Notes: generated by a model not told the origin, from the letters alone. A stretch of DNA of 64,000 nucleotides from Flavobacterium hibisci (GCF_020026925.1 NZ_JAIQDW010000013.1:62001-126000), one strand, 5' to 3'. Counted from the stretch's first letter, positions 16,695 through 26,635 are shown. Translations and numbers: made by a program.

Positions 16695-18389
16695 ATGTTG
16701 AAAAACAGCTTAAAATATTTTACTTTTTTATTGGTATTTTTAATGATGAGTTGCGCGAAGCGCGGCAGCATAACTGGTGGCTTAAAAGACACGCTTGGCC
16801 CTGTTTTAAGATCGAGTTCTCCTGAGAATTTCAGCACCAATTTTAAAGCAGACGAAATCACACTGACATTTGATGAATATGTAAAGCTTAAAAACGCCAA
16901 TAAACAGTTGATTATTTCTCCGCCAATGAAAAATTCGCCTATTATAACACCTACCAATGCAAGCAAATTTATCAATATAAAAATTCTAGATACCTTACAG
17001 CCCAACACTACATATAGTTTTAATTTCGGACAAAGTATTGCAGATAATAATGAAGGAAATCCGTATAATCAATTCAAATATGTTTTCTCTACGGGTACTT
17101 ATATTGATTCTCTTGCCTTAAACGGAAGAATTAAAGATTCTTATAATAAAACTGCTGATAATTTTGTCACTGTAATGCTTTACGAAGTCAATGATAAATT
17201 TAAGGACTCTGTCATTTATAAAGAAAATCCACGATACATCACCAATACGTTAGACAGTCTAACCGTTTTTAGATTAGAAAATCTAAAGGCTGGTAAATAT
17301 CTTTTGGTAGCTTTAAAAGACAAAGGAAACAACAATAAATTTAATCCGAAAGATGATAAAATTGGATTTATCAAACAACCCATAACGATTCCAAACGATA
17401 CTGTTTACGAACTTGAGTTATTTAAAGAGCAAGTTCCTTTGAAAACTTTTAAACCGATACAGGCATCAGGGAACCGACTATTGCTTCCGTATGAAGGACA
17501 ACAAAACTTTAATAAAGATTCAAAACCCAAAATTGTACTCAGGAACAATACTCAAGTTTTAGAAACCATTATAACACAATTTCCAAAAAAGGACTCTTTG
17601 CAAGTTTGGTATAAACCAATAAAAGCCGACTCTTTATCACTGGAAGTAAGTAAGGAAGATTACAATAAAAAATTTAGTCTCAGAATCAAAAACCAGAAAA
17701 AAGACACCCTGAATATAACTGCAGTACAAAACGGAATCATACATTTCAGAGACAGGTTTACATTTGAAACTGCAACTCCACTTATCAACTTCGACAAGTC
17801 AAAAATTAAGTTAGTCAACAAAGATTCTACAGCTGTGGATTATACAACAGAATATGATGAATTTGAGCAAAAACTGTATATCGATTTTAAAAAAGACCCG
17901 GCACAAAAATATAATTTTACGTTTTTACCTGGTGCATTGACTGATTTTTATGAAAAATCGAATGATACTTTATCATACAAACTGAACACACGTGAAGTAG
18001 AAGAGTACGGAAATCTTACACTGAATCTACAAAATGTAAAACGTTTCCCGATTATAGTTGAATTAACTAATAAAAAAGGAGACGTTGTACTTGCCAGTGA
18101 TTATTCTGAAAGCAAAACTAATTTTGAGTTTCTGCTTTTAGAACCTGCTATATATTCTGTGAGGGTTATTTATGACGACAATAAAAACAAAGTGTACGAT
18201 CCCGGAAACTATTTAGAAAAAAGATATTCTGAAGAAGTATTTTATTATCAGGAAGAAATTGACCTGCATGCAAACTGGGACAAAGTTGAATCTATAGATT
18301 TAAGTATCCCATACAGTCCTGAACTGGCGAAAAAGAATGAACAGGCAAAGTTAAATGCAGAAAAAAAGAAAAAGAAAACCGCTTTTTAG
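16695..18389 (+). CDS. Ig-like domain lipoprotein
   Basis: I chose the ATG at 16695 because it gives a clean lipoprotein signal (lipobox MMSC, C20); an in-frame ATG 33 bases upstream would add an unlikely leader. Length is then 564 aa. After the lipidated Cys comes an N-terminal SbsA-like Ig domain (about 30-135: PEN...ITLTFDEYVKL, PNTTYSFNFG, YVFSTG) followed by a second strand-rich region with LKAGKYLLVALKD and a similar IYSVRVIYDDN near the C-terminus. The end is lysine-rich. Such lipoproteins are widespread in Bacteroidota and lack an assigned function. Its stop overlaps that of the convergent amidase gene. Confidence 0.88.
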   Translation: MLKNSLKYFTFLLVFLMMSCAKRGSITGGLKDTLGPVLRSSSPENFSTNFKADEITLTFDEYVKLKNANKQLIISPPMKNSPIITPTNASKFINIKILDTLQPNTTYSFNFGQSIADNNEGNPYNQFKYVFSTGTYIDSLALNGRIKDSYNKTADNFVTVMLYEVNDKFKDSVIYKENPRYITNTLDSLTVFRLENLKAGKYLLVALKDKGNNNKFNPKDDKIGFIKQPITIPNDTVYELELFKEQVPLKTFKPIQASGNRLLLPYEGQQNFNKDSKPKIVLRNNTQVLETIITQFPKKDSLQVWYKPIKADSLSLEVSKEDYNKKFSLRIKNQKKDTLNITAVQNGIIHFRDRFTFETATPLINFDKSKIKLVNKDSTAVDYTTEYDEFEQKLYIDFKKDPAQKYNFTFLPGALTDFYEKSNDTLSYKLNTREVEEYGNLTLNLQNVKRFPIIVELTNKKGDVVLASDYSESKTNFEFLLLEPAIYSVRVIYDDNKNKVYDPGNYLEKRYSEEVFYYQEEIDLHANWDKVESIDLSIPYSPELAKKNEQAKLNAEKKKKKTAF

Positions 18390-19153
18390 CTCTGTATTTC
18401 AAACAGATCTTTATCACTAAGGAAATTCATTTTTTTTCGGGTTTCCAACATTATTTTTTTATCTAATTCAACTATAAAAATACCTTCATTTTCCTGAGGC
18501 TCTAAAATTGGATTACCAAGAAAATCAACGACCTGCGAATGACCATTATAGTGATGATTGTTCGCATCAAAACCTATTCTGTTTACCCCAATGGCATAAC
18601 TAAGGTTTTCAACCGCGCGGGCTTTGAGCAGTATATCCCAGGCATTTATGCGGACTTTTGGCCAGTTGGCAACATATAAAATCAAATCATAATTTTCGAC
18701 ATTCCTTACAAATACAGGAAAACGTAAATCATAACAAACCTGCAGACAGATCTTCCAGCCTAAGTACTCCACGATTTGCTTTTTATTTCCTGCCGTATAT
18801 ACTTTCTCTTCTCCTGCCAGGGTAAATAAATGTCTTTTATCATAATATTGAATTTCACCTGATGGAAAAGTAAAAACAAAGCGATTATAGCATTCCTTAT
18901 TCTCTGAAATAATTAAACTTCCTGCAATAGCACAATTTTTATTTTTAGCTAAACGCTGCATCCAAACAACAGTTTCTCCATCCATCGCTTCAGCCATTTT
19001 AGAAGCATTCATAGTAAATCCGGTTGAAAACATTTCAGGAAGCACGATCAAATCAACACAAGCATTTATTTCGTTTATTTTAGCTTCGAAATTAATAATG
19101 TTATGCTTTGGACTTTCCCAGACAAGATTCGATTGCATAAGGGCTATTTTCAT
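18386..19153 (-). CDS. Nitrilase-family amidase (omega-amidase-like)
   Basis: A 255-aa enzyme with the Glu-Lys-Cys triad of the carbon-nitrogen hydrolase family: E40 in VLPEMF, K106 in YDKRHLF and C140 in LQVCYDLRFP. The closest pattern is the YafV/Nit2 omega-amidase group, which hydrolyses alpha-ketoglutaramate and related amides; substrate is inferred. I use the ATG at 19151-19153, since the 13 codons further upstream would run into the terminator of the next gene. It has no signal peptide, so it is cytoplasmic. Confidence 0.92.
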   Translation of the reverse strand: MKIALMQSNLVWESPKHNIINFEAKINEINACVDLIVLPEMFSTGFTMNASKMAEAMDGETVVWMQRLAKNKNCAIAGSLIISENKECYNRFVFTFPSGEIQYYDKRHLFTLAGEEKVYTAGNKKQIVEYLGWKICLQVCYDLRFPVFVRNVENYDLILYVANWPKVRINAWDILLKARAVENLSYAIGVNRIGFDANNHHYNGHSQVVDFLGNPILEPQENEGIFIVELDKKIMLETRKKMNFLSDKDLFEIQS

Positions 19154-19177
19154 ATTTTTCAATTTTATATAAAGATA

Positions 19178-19210
19178 AAAAAACGCATCCAAATTAATGA
19201 ATGCGTTTTT
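19178..19210 (-). terminator. Terminator after the 282-aa lipoprotein gene
   Basis: A 10-bp perfect stem AAAAACGCAT (19179-19188 with 19201-19210) with a 12-base loop and T-rich flank on the minus strand, 25 bases before the amidase start. Confidence 0.75.
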
Positions 19211-19253
19211 AAAACCTATTGGTCTAGCTTTGATCTTTCGTAATTACTTTTAA

Positions 19254-20102
19254 TTAGTAATAATAGTAATTCATAGTTGTTGTATTAGACGGCGTTGTGC
19301 TGCCTGCACTATAATATTTTTCTACAGCTTTTATAATATTTTTATTTTTATCATAAGTGTTTTCAAATTTAATCGTTGCCGTGAGTTTATCAGAATAATA
19401 ATCATATACACTTATCGTTTTTAAATTATTTACAGACACCTGACTTCCCAAACAATACCTAAATGCATCTGGTTTTATACCTGATAAATAATTATTCCCT
19501 TCGTCATATTGTATCTTATAATATGAATCAAACAAACCGGTCCCTGGTGCTTCATAACGAATTAAATTTCCATTAGAATATTCAAAAAGCTCCTCATTAT
19601 CAACATCTGTAACATCAGAACATACTGTTTTTTCCCCTCCGGTAATCTGAACATAATGTTTTATAGATGTCAGAGCAGAATTTGAATAGGTCTGACTAAT
19701 TCTATCGGTTGAATTTGTTACATACCCCGATTGTTTTTTTGTTCGGGCAATACACATATTCGTAATCAGTCCATTTGTATATTCTAACGAATTTAATTGA
19801 TCTATTACATCGGAAGGACTGGATATATAGTATTCTTTTAAATTCCAACTAATCATTTTATTAGTTGAGTCATAGTTAAATGTTGTCTGGTAAAATTTAT
19901 CCTGATCTTTTATAGTTAGCTTAGAAATATTTCCTAAATTATTATATTCATATTCACTTGTTTTTATGACTATGCCATTTTGAATTTCTTCAACTTTTTT
20001 TATTTTATTAGAAGATGAGTTTTGAGAATCATCTGATCCTGAATCACTCGAACAAGCGAATACAAAAGAAGTTAGCAATAATAGGAGTAGTTTTTTTTTC
20101 AT
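19254..20102 (-). CDS. Lipoprotein of unknown function with YD/RHS-like strands
   Basis: A 282-aa protein with a lipobox (VFAC, C17) followed by a Ser/Asp-rich tether. The body repeats short strand motifs of the type SEYEYNNLGNISKLTI, TTFNYDSTNKMISWN, LFEYSNGNLIRYEA and IQYDEGNNYLSGI, which look like the YD-type hairpins used in many Bacteroidota surface lipoproteins. The serine and aspartate after the cysteine fit a surface-export signal, although that is uncertain. It is a single gene bounded by terminators. Role unknown. Confidence 0.85.
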   Translation of the reverse strand: MKKKLLLLLLTSFVFACSSDSGSDDSQNSSSNKIKKVEEIQNGIVIKTSEYEYNNLGNISKLTIKDQDKFYQTTFNYDSTNKMISWNLKEYYISSPSDVIDQLNSLEYTNGLITNMCIARTKKQSGYVTNSTDRISQTYSNSALTSIKHYVQITGGEKTVCSDVTDVDNEELFEYSNGNLIRYEAPGTGLFDSYYKIQYDEGNNYLSGIKPDAFRYCLGSQVSVNNLKTISVYDYYSDKLTATIKFENTYDKNKNIIKAVEKYYSAGSTTPSNTTTMNYYYY

Positions 20103-20193
20103 ATAGATTTAATTGATTTTGCATGCCTTCTATCATATTGTAAAAGCATTTTTTTTCCAAATATAAACAAATTATTAAGATTATTTATACTAC

Positions 20194-20224
20194 AAAAAAA
20201 GCCCCAACAATTGGGGCGTTTTTA
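20194..20224 (-). terminator. Terminator after sdhB
   Basis: A 7-bp GC-rich perfect stem GCCCCAA (20201-20207 with 20211-20217), 3-base loop, then T residues on the minus strand. Confidence 0.88.
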
Positions 20225-20245
20225 TAGTTTTTATGATAAAGTAAC

Positions 20246-20992
20246 TTATCCTTTTAAACTTGCTGCCAAATACTCACGATTCATACGTGCGATATTTTCA
20301 AGAGAAATTCCTTTAGGACATTCTACTTCACAAGCTCCGGTGTTAGTACAGTTACCAAAACCTTCTAAATCCATTTGATGAACCATGTTTAATACACGTT
20401 CTGTAGCCTCAACTTTACCTTGTGGCAATAAAGCATATTGCGAAACTTTTGCCCCTACGAATAACATTGCAGATGAGTTTTTACAAGTTGCAACGCATGC
20501 GCCGCAACCAATACAAGCTGCAGCATCGAATGATTTGTCAGCATCGCTTTTGTTGATTGGAATTGTATTGGCATCGATTGTATTTCCTGAAGTATTTACA
20601 GAGATAAATCCACCTGCATGCTGAATTCTGTCGAAAGAACTTCTGTCAACAACTAAATCTTTGATTACAGGGAACGCTTTTGCTCTGAATGGTTCGATAA
20701 AAATCGTATCACCATCTTTAAACATACGCATATGTAACTGGCAAGTCGTAACACCTCTGTCCGGTCCGTGAGCTTCACCATTGATGAATAAAGAACACAT
20801 TCCGCAGATTCCCTCACGACAGTCGTGGTCAAATGCTACAGGCTCTTCTCCTTTATTGATTAATTGTTCGTTAAGAACATCAAGCATTTCAAGGAAAGAC
20901 ATATCCGGTTCGATTCCATCGATAGGATATTCTACAATCCCTCCTTTATCTTGTGCGTTTTTTTGACGCCATATTTTTAATGTAAGTTTCAT
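20246..20992 (-). CDS. sdhB: Succinate dehydrogenase / fumarate reductase iron-sulfur subunit
   Basis: A 248-aa subunit that passes electrons from the flavoprotein to the quinone site. All three clusters are visible: [2Fe-2S] with C58, C63, C66 and C84 (CREGICGMC...C), [4Fe-4S] with C160, C163, C166 and C170 ([11 protein letters not shown]), and the [3Fe-4S] motif CTNTGAC...CP near residue 220. It is the last gene of the operon and is separated from sdhA by an inserted four-helix-bundle gene. A terminator follows. Confidence 0.97.
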   Translation of the reverse strand: MKLTLKIWRQKNAQDKGGIVEYPIDGIEPDMSFLEMLDVLNEQLINKGEEPVAFDHDCREGICGMCSLFINGEAHGPDRGVTTCQLHMRMFKDGDTIFIEPFRAKAFPVIKDLVVDRSSFDRIQHAGGFISVNTSGNTIDANTIPINKSDADKSFDAAACIGCGACVATCKNSSAMLFVGAKVSQYALLPQGKVEATERVLNMVHQMDLEGFGNCTNTGACEVECPKGISLENIARMNREYLAASLKG

Positions 20993-21012
20993 ATTTATGT
21001 TATGTGTTATAA

Positions 21013-21024
21013 GTTAAGAGTTAA
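21013..21024. repeat. Inverted repeat, arm 1, flanking the four-helix-bundle gene
   Basis: GTTAAGAGTTAA, the exact reverse complement of the arm at 21419-21430. Together they enclose the inserted gene between sdhA and sdhB. Confidence 0.75.
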
Positions 21025-21038
21025 ACGTCATAGGGTTA

Positions 21039-21413
21039 CTACTCCATTTTAGTCCTAGCTAAATAATTTATATATCCATTTAATATTGCTTTGGTTCTTT
21101 CGAACCTTTCTCTAAATTTTTGTAACAAATCTTCTTCAATATAATTCTCATCTAAAGCTGTAATTACCTGATTTAAAGCTTCTGTTAGAGAACCTCTGGC
21201 AATTCTGCAGAATTGAATATTTTCTTGATAATGATATCTTCCAAACCCTTCGGCAATATTATCACTAACAGATCTAGAAGATCGTTTAAGCTGACTTGTT
21301 AAGGCATATTTTTCGTCAATTGGAAATTTTGGAAGAATATTTCGAGAGACAAAGATTCTTAATTCTCGTGCTGCTTTCCAGCATTCCAAATCTTCGAACG
21401 ACTTTAAACTCAT
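21039..21413 (-). CDS. Four-helix-bundle protein (S23 / 23S rRNA intervening-sequence family)
   Basis: A 124-aa protein with the hallmark of the S23/IVP family: an early CWKAARELRIFV helix and the conserved QLKRSSRSVSDNIAEGFGR stretch (about 41-59), then ARGSLTEALNQ. Members occur inside 23S rRNA intervening sequences and scattered in bacterial genomes; they share the fold of Avd proteins of diversity-generating retroelements. No reverse transcriptase or variable repeat is nearby. It lies between sdhA and sdhB on the same strand and is bracketed by 12-base inverted repeats, which suggests it arrived by insertion. Its function is not known. Confidence 0.93.
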   Translation of the reverse strand: MSLKSFEDLECWKAARELRIFVSRNILPKFPIDEKYALTSQLKRSSRSVSDNIAEGFGRYHYQENIQFCRIARGSLTEALNQVITALDENYIEEDLLQKFRERFERTKAILNGYINYLARTKME

Positions 21414-21418
21414 AACCC

Positions 21419-21430
21419 TTAACTCTTAAC
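21419..21430. repeat. Inverted repeat, arm 2, flanking the four-helix-bundle gene
   Basis: TTAACTCTTAAC, the exact reverse complement of the arm at 21013-21024. It stands five bases from the sdhA stop codon. Confidence 0.75.
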
Positions 21431-21435
21431 CTTTT

Positions 21436-23436
21436 TTATTTATAACTTCTTTGAACTAATTTAATGTTTTCGTAAACCAGAGGTTCTTTGTGTAATACGG
21501 CATCACTTGGTTTTCCTTTGTACTCCCAGGCTGCTACGTATGCAAAGTTTTCATCATCACGAAGTGCTTCTCCTTCTTCTGTCTGATATTCTTCACGGAA
21601 GTGACCTCCACAAGACTCATTTCGGTGTAAAGCATCTTTCGCAAACAATTCTCCTAATTCTAAGAAATCGGCAACACGGATTGCTTTTTCTAATTCCTGA
21701 TTAAACTCGTTAGCACTTCCAGGTACTTTAACATCTTTATAAAACTCTTCACGTAAAGCGGCAATTTCTTCCATAGCTTCAGCTAAACCTTTAGCGTTAC
21801 GGGCCATACCTACTTTGTTCCACATAATTTTACCTAATTTTTTGTGGAAATAATCTACAGAATGAGTTCCGTTATTATTGATAAAATTATTGATCAAATC
21901 TTTTACTGATTTTTCAGCTTCAACGAATTCCGGCAAGTCAGTAGAAATTGGTCCCATTTTAATATCCGGAGCTAAGTAATCCCCAATAGTGTATGGCAAT
22001 ACAAAATATCCATCAGCTAAACCTTGCATTAAAGCAGAAGCTCCAAGTCTGTTTGCTCCGTGATCAGAGAAGTTAGACTCTCCAATGGAGAAACATCCAG
22101 GAATTGTAGTCATTAAGTTATAATCAACCCATGTTCCTCCCATTGTATAGTGAACCGCTGGGTAAATCATCATTGGCGTTACATACGGATCTTCGTCAAC
22201 GATTTTCAAGTACATTTGGAATAAGTTTCCGTATTTACTTTTTACGATATCAGTTCCTAATTTAGTAACTAAAGCTTTATCATTTTCATTCAGTCCTTTT
22301 ACGTGAGCAGCTTCTTTTCCGTAACGTTCGATAGCAGCCGCAAAATCAAGATAAACTGCTTCGCCCGTTTTATTAACGCCAAAACCAGCATCACATCTTT
22401 CTTTAGCCGCACGGGATGCAACGTCACGAGGAACCAGGTTACCAAAAGCAGGATATCTTCTTTCCAAGAAATAATCTCTGTCTGCTTCAGCAATATCAGT
22501 TGCTTTTTTCTTTCCTTCACGAATAGCTTGTGCATCTTCTAATTTTGCAGGAACCCAAATACGACCGTCATTACGTAACGATTCAGACATCAAAGTCAGT
22601 TTAGACTGATGATCTCCTGAAACCGGAATACATGTTGGGTGAATTTGTGTGTAACAAGGATTTGCGAAAAACGCTCCTTTTTTATGAATTTTCCACGCTG
22701 CTGTTGCGTTACTTCCCATAGCATTTGTAGAAAGGAAAAATACGTTTCCGTATCCACCTGAACCAATTACTACCGCGTGAGCAGAATGCCTTTCAATTTC
22801 TCCAGTGATTAAGTTACGAGCGATAATCCCTCTCGCTTTTCCGTCAATAACTACTAATTCCAGCATTTCATGACGGTTATACATTTTTATTTTTCCACGG
22901 CCAATCTGACGGTTCATTGCAGAATAAGCTCCTAACAATAACTGCTGCCCGGTTTGTCCTTGTGCGTAAAATGTACGCGAAACCAATGTTCCTCCAAAAG
23001 AACGGTTATCTAATAATCCACCGTATTCACGAGCCAATGGTACACCTTGAGCCACACACTGGTCAATAATATTGGCAGAAACCTCAGCCAAACGGTGAAC
23101 GTTTGCCTCACGTGCACGGTAGTCACCTCCTTTTACAGTATCGTAGAATAATCTGTAAACTGAGTCACCGTCACCTTTATAGTTTTTTGCCGCGTTGATA
23201 CCCCCTTGTGCTGCAATAGAGTGCGCACGACGTGGAGAATCCTGGAAGCAAAATGCTTTTACGTTATATCCTAACTCTGCTAGAGTAGCCGCAGCTGAAC
23301 CTCCAGCCAAACCTGTACCAACTACGATAATATCAAGATTACGTTTGTTAGCCGGGTTTACTAAATTAATATGATCTTTATAATTTGTCCATTTGTCCGC
23401 TATAGGACCATTTGGAATTTTTGAATCTAATGCCAT
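21436..23436 (-). CDS. sdhA: Succinate dehydrogenase / fumarate reductase flavoprotein subunit
   Basis: A 666-aa flavoprotein that oxidises succinate to fumarate. It has the N-terminal FAD-binding [11 protein letters not shown] loop (about 37-47), the [15 protein letters not shown] region that holds the covalently bound FAD histidine, the catalytic HPTC segment, the [11 protein letters not shown] motif and a C-terminal helical domain ending in [11 protein letters not shown]. The length and sequence type match the B. subtilis/Wolinella-like, menaquinone-using enzymes of Bacteroidota. It starts 15 bases after sdhC. Confidence 0.98.
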   Translation of the reverse strand: MALDSKIPNGPIADKWTNYKDHINLVNPANKRNLDIIVVGTGLAGGSAAATLAELGYNVKAFCFQDSPRRAHSIAAQGGINAAKNYKGDGDSVYRLFYDTVKGGDYRAREANVHRLAEVSANIIDQCVAQGVPLAREYGGLLDNRSFGGTLVSRTFYAQGQTGQQLLLGAYSAMNRQIGRGKIKMYNRHEMLELVVIDGKARGIIARNLITGEIERHSAHAVVIGSGGYGNVFFLSTNAMGSNATAAWKIHKKGAFFANPCYTQIHPTCIPVSGDHQSKLTLMSESLRNDGRIWVPAKLEDAQAIREGKKKATDIAEADRDYFLERRYPAFGNLVPRDVASRAAKERCDAGFGVNKTGEAVYLDFAAAIERYGKEAAHVKGLNENDKALVTKLGTDIVKSKYGNLFQMYLKIVDEDPYVTPMMIYPAVHYTMGGTWVDYNLMTTIPGCFSIGESNFSDHGANRLGASALMQGLADGYFVLPYTIGDYLAPDIKMGPISTDLPEFVEAEKSVKDLINNFINNNGTHSVDYFHKKLGKIMWNKVGMARNAKGLAEAMEEIAALREEFYKDVKVPGSANEFNQELEKAIRVADFLELGELFAKDALHRNESCGGHFREEYQTEEGEALRDDENFAYVAAWEYKGKPSDAVLHKEPLVYENIKLVQRSYK

Positions 23437-23451
23437 TATAATTGATATTAA

Positions 23452-24117
23452 TTATTGTTTGAAATGATGAAATAAGGCGATAATTACGAAAAGTGCCGGA
23501 ACAACAACTGCGAACCAGTAACCCACTTTTGCCAAAAATCTTGAATATTTGTTGTGCATCCCTACAGATTGAAGAGAAGATGCGAACCCGTGCCATAAGT
23601 GAAATCCTAAAAGGATAAACGACACACAGTATAATCCTGTACGGATTGGGTCATGAAATTTGTGAACTAACTCACCATAATATCTTGTAGCATCTGGTGC
23701 AGTTCCTGCTATGTATTTATACGTAACTTCAGGAAACCAGAAATCGTAAAAATGCAGTCCTAAGAATGCTAAAATAACCAATCCAGAAATAATCATATTT
23801 CTAGAACTCCATGATGCATTTGCAGCTCCGTTATAATTCGCATAAGCAATAGGCCTAGCAGCTCTGTTTTGAGCAGTAAGTATAAAGCCCATTATGAAAT
23901 GGAAAATTACTCCAATTGCCAAAATTGGCTGCATTACAAATTGTATTAGCGGATTGTAACCCATAAAATGTGAAGCCTCGTTAAAAACGTCTTCACTAAT
24001 AACAGAAATGAAGTTTAAGGTAACATGCAGCGCTAAAAAAGTGATTAAGAATATTCCCGAAAGAGCCATAGCTACTTTCTTTAAGATGGAAGCATTCAAT
24101 AGTGCAGATTGTGCCAT
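23452..24117 (-). CDS. sdhC: Succinate dehydrogenase cytochrome b subunit
   Basis: A 221-aa integral membrane protein with five hydrophobic segments (about 15-37, 60-82, 105-125, 155-177 and 195-217). Histidines in these helices, such as those in ALHVTLNF, FHFIMGF, LHFYDFW and GFHLWHGF, are the expected ligands of the two hemes b. It anchors SdhAB and reduces menaquinone. A single large subunit of this type replaces the SdhC/SdhD pair of proteobacteria. It is the first gene of the operon, with a well-spaced promoter 34 bases upstream. Confidence 0.96.
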   Translation of the reverse strand: MAQSALLNASILKKVAMALSGIFLITFLALHVTLNFISVISEDVFNEASHFMGYNPLIQFVMQPILAIGVIFHFIMGFILTAQNRAARPIAYANYNGAANASWSSRNMIISGLVILAFLGLHFYDFWFPEVTYKYIAGTAPDATRYYGELVHKFHDPIRTGLYCVSFILLGFHLWHGFASSLQSVGMHNKYSRFLAKVGYWFAVVVPALFVIIALFHHFKQ

Positions 24118-24150
24118 AAGTGTTTAAGTAGTTTGTTTTAAAAAATTAAG

Positions 24151-24181
24151 CAAAAATAACTCAATTACATATCAACTACAA
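24151..24181 (-). promoter_or_regulatory. Flavobacterial promoter of the sdh operon
   Basis: On the minus strand TTG (24179-24181), 20 bases, TATTTTTG (24151-24158). Both the -33 and -7 elements match the Bacteroidota consensus and the spacing is right. Confidence 0.7.
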
Positions 24182-24426
24182 CCATTTCGTTGTTATTTAT
24201 AATGATTTTAAAATAGGTTGCATATACGTACTTTTACGTATTAAAAAAGCAGAATACGCATTAAATTATTATAAAAATTTTCAAATGTATAATTTACCAC
24301 CTCTATTTCAGAAAATAGTAATCTCATAAAAAAATAACAAAACATTGCTAAATTATTATTTTACTGCAACTTCTGACTACTTTTCTCCAAAACTCCCCTT
24401 AAACCAGAATTTTATACTCGCAAAAA

Positions 24427-24457
24427 TTGTCATTCCATTCTAATAACTTTACCTTTA
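24427..24457 (+). promoter_or_regulatory. Promoter candidate for HMG-CoA synthase
   Basis: TTG (24427-24429), 20 bases, TACCTTTA (24450-24457); the -7 element differs from TAnnTTTG only in its last base. The start codon follows within 23 bases. Confidence 0.5.
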
Positions 24458-24473
24458 CAGTCTTCAAAAAAAA

Positions 24474-25841
24474 ATGAGAATGAAAACAGGAATTGACGCT
24501 ATTTCTTTTGATGTAGCTAAGATACATTTACCCATAAAAACTTTAGCAATTGCCAGGAATATCGAACCAGAAAAATTAGAAAAAGGTCTTGGATTACTAA
24601 AAATGACTTTTCCGGACGTTTATCAGGATGCGGTAGTTTTTGGAGCAAATGCTTTAACAAAACTTATTATTGACAACAATATAAACCTAAATGAAATCAG
24701 CCGAATCTATGTTGGCACCGAAAGCAGTATTGACAGTTCGAAACCAATTGCTTCTTATTTGATTAGTTTAATAGAGCAAAAATTTGGCGAAGATGCTTTG
24801 GCTGAATGTGATGTTGTCGATTTCACTTTTGCTTGTATTGGCGGAGTTGATGCCATGCAAAACTGTTTGGATTTTGTAAAATTGAATCCATCGAAAAAAG
24901 CAATCGTAGTAACCAGTGACTTTGCAAAATACGATTTAAATTCTGGTGGAGAATATACACAAGGTGCCGGAGCGGTTGCAATGCTGATTACTGCAAATCC
25001 AAAAATCATTGCTTTCGATGACAATTGGGCCACAAGCACAAAAGGGGTTTTTGACTTTTTTAAACCGTACAGAAGCATTTCAAAAGAAGCCATTACACAA
25101 AATACAAATAACGAATCGTGGTTTGACAATTTAGAAGCCGAAATCGAAATCCATAAAGACCAGCCAGTTTTTGATGGCCAATATTCGAATCAATGCTATA
25201 TGGATCGTACGCGAAATGCTTACTTTTCGTTCAAGAAATTAAAAAACACAACCGAAACTTTATACAATACCTGGAACAGCATTATCATGCATCTTCCCTA
25301 TTCTTTTCAGGGACGCAGAATGTCGTCTGAAATCTATGCTTTAGATCATATTGATAAAATTATTGCTGATGATATGGCACCGGCAGATTACCAAAACAAA
25401 ATTAAAGAGATTGGAAAATCCGATGAATACAAAAAATTCGTTACCGAGAAATTGCAGCCTGCAGAATTAGCTTCTTCTTTAATAGGAAATCTTTATACAG
25501 GTTCTATTTTTATGGGATTATTATCGACTTTAGCTCATTATTATGATACAAAAAAAGAAATCTCCGGAACTAAATTTGGTTTCTTAGCTTATGGAAGCGG
25601 ATCGAAATCAAAAGTTTTTGAAGGAACAATTCAACCGGAATGGCAATCGGCTTTGGCCAAAATCCAACTTTTTGAAAATCTGGAAGAAAGTACAGAAATT
25701 GGATTTGAAACTTACGAAAGCCTTCACAAAAAAGAACAAAAGCAAAGCGTTCGAACTCCTAAAAATGAATGGGTTTTAGACAGAATCGAAACAGAGATTC
25801 CGACTCTGATTGGAGCACGTTATTATAAATGGGTGGATTAA
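24474..25841 (+). CDS. Hydroxymethylglutaryl-CoA synthase
   Basis: A 455-aa thiolase-fold enzyme that condenses acetyl-CoA with acetoacetyl-CoA to HMG-CoA, the committed carbon-carbon step of the mevalonate pathway used by flavobacteria for isoprenoids. The catalytic cysteine is C121 in DFTFACIGGVDA; the glutamate and histidine are expected in GTESSIDSSKP and the later HLPYSFQGRRMSSE region. The C-terminal YGSGSKSKVFEG segment is typical of HMG-CoA synthases rather than FabH. A second ATG two codons on (24480) is an equally possible start. A terminator follows. Confidence 0.95.
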   Translation: MRMKTGIDAISFDVAKIHLPIKTLAIARNIEPEKLEKGLGLLKMTFPDVYQDAVVFGANALTKLIIDNNINLNEISRIYVGTESSIDSSKPIASYLISLIEQKFGEDALAECDVVDFTFACIGGVDAMQNCLDFVKLNPSKKAIVVTSDFAKYDLNSGGEYTQGAGAVAMLITANPKIIAFDDNWATSTKGVFDFFKPYRSISKEAITQNTNNESWFDNLEAEIEIHKDQPVFDGQYSNQCYMDRTRNAYFSFKKLKNTTETLYNTWNSIIMHLPYSFQGRRMSSEIYALDHIDKIIADDMAPADYQNKIKEIGKSDEYKKFVTEKLQPAELASSLIGNLYTGSIFMGLLSTLAHYYDTKKEISGTKFGFLAYGSGSKSKVFEGTIQPEWQSALAKIQLFENLEESTEIGFETYESLHKKEQKQSVRTPKNEWVLDRIETEIPTLIGARYYKWVD

Positions 25842-25873
25842 ATTTTAAAATTCCAATTTTTAAAACCCCAAAT

Positions 25874-25906
25874 AAAACCGAAGTTTAAAAAGCTTTGGTT
25901 TTTTTA
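25874..25906 (+). terminator. Terminator after HMG-CoA synthase
   Basis: A stem of about 9 bp with one G-T pair (AAACCGAAG at 25875-25883 with 25893-25901) followed by T residues. Confidence 0.75.
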
Positions 25907-25954
25907 TGATATTATGAGGACATGGATTATAAATTCAGGCTTTGAGTTATTTCA

Positions 25955-26635
25955 TCAATTAAAATCTTGATGTAATCTTATTTTTCGTTTCTCTTCCATT
26001 TCAGCACTAAAGAAAGCATCAATACTTATTTCATTATCTAATAATTGCCATACTTCATCTTGGGGAAAATGTTCAAGAATAAAGTCATTTGGATCATCTA
26101 AAAAATATCTGGCATTCCATAATTTCCCTTCTCCTTCATCAGTAATAATAGTTTGCCTTCCCCATGTCACGTCGATAAGTGCCCATTTATCATAAAGCTT
26201 TACCGCATTCCATGCATGATTTGTGTCACTTAGTTTTTCGCCTTTATACCCATATCCTTTAGCATAACCAGTAATTACAGCACATTTTATTTTGGCAATA
26301 TCACAAATTGCTTTAAACAAATTTGCATATCCAGAGCAAACAGATTTTCTGTTTGTTAAAGTTGCAGCAGGAGAAACATCAATGTCCTTGTTATTTAAAA
26401 AAGTATCCCAATCGTATTCTATATTTTCTATTATCCAAAAATAAATTCTTGCTGAAATTTCGGTTTTTGTTTTAGCGTTTTTCTTAAGATAAAGAGCCAA
26501 AGATTCTACATTTGATGTTTCAGATTTCGGAACCTCTTTGACATATTTTTCTACCTCTTGAAAATTCTTAATCTGAGAATAACCAGAAATTGAAATAAAT
26601 AGAATTAGTAATATTATAAGTTTGTTTGCCTTCAC
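25955..26635 (-). CDS. Exported transglutaminase-like protein
   Basis: A 226-aa protein with a signal peptide (cleavage near SGYSQ, residue 20) and a transglutaminase-like cysteine protease fold. The Cys-His-Asp triad is complete: C100 in KSVCSGYANLF, H140 in DTNHAWNAVKL and D155 in LIDVTWG. These bacterial forms often act as peptidases or cross-linkers in the periplasm; the substrate here is unknown. It is short, lacking the extra C-terminal domains of larger relatives, but ends in a basic tail and seems complete. It stands alone, with dispersed repeat DNA upstream. Confidence 0.9.
   Translation of the reverse strand: MKANKLIILLILFISISGYSQIKNFQEVEKYVKEVPKSETSNVESLALYLKKNAKTKTEISARIYFWIIENIEYDWDTFLNNKDIDVSPAATLTNRKSVCSGYANLFKAICDIAKIKCAVITGYAKGYGYKGEKLSDTNHAWNAVKLYDKWALIDVTWGRQTIITDEGEGKLWNARYFLDDPNDFILEHFPQDEVWQLLDNEISIDAFFSAEMEEKRKIRLHQDFN

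Larger units (their letters stand above)
24118..24473. other. Divergent promoter region between sdhC and HMG-CoA synthase
   Basis: These 356 bases hold no credible gene. The left end carries the sdh promoter and the right end a TTG-N20-TACCTTTA promoter for the plus-strand gene. The middle is AT-rich with no clear repeat or hairpin. Confidence 0.7.

Noticed and set aside
21039..21413. Diversity-generating retroelement based on the Avd-like fold
   Set aside because: No reverse transcriptase, template repeat or variable repeat is visible around it.
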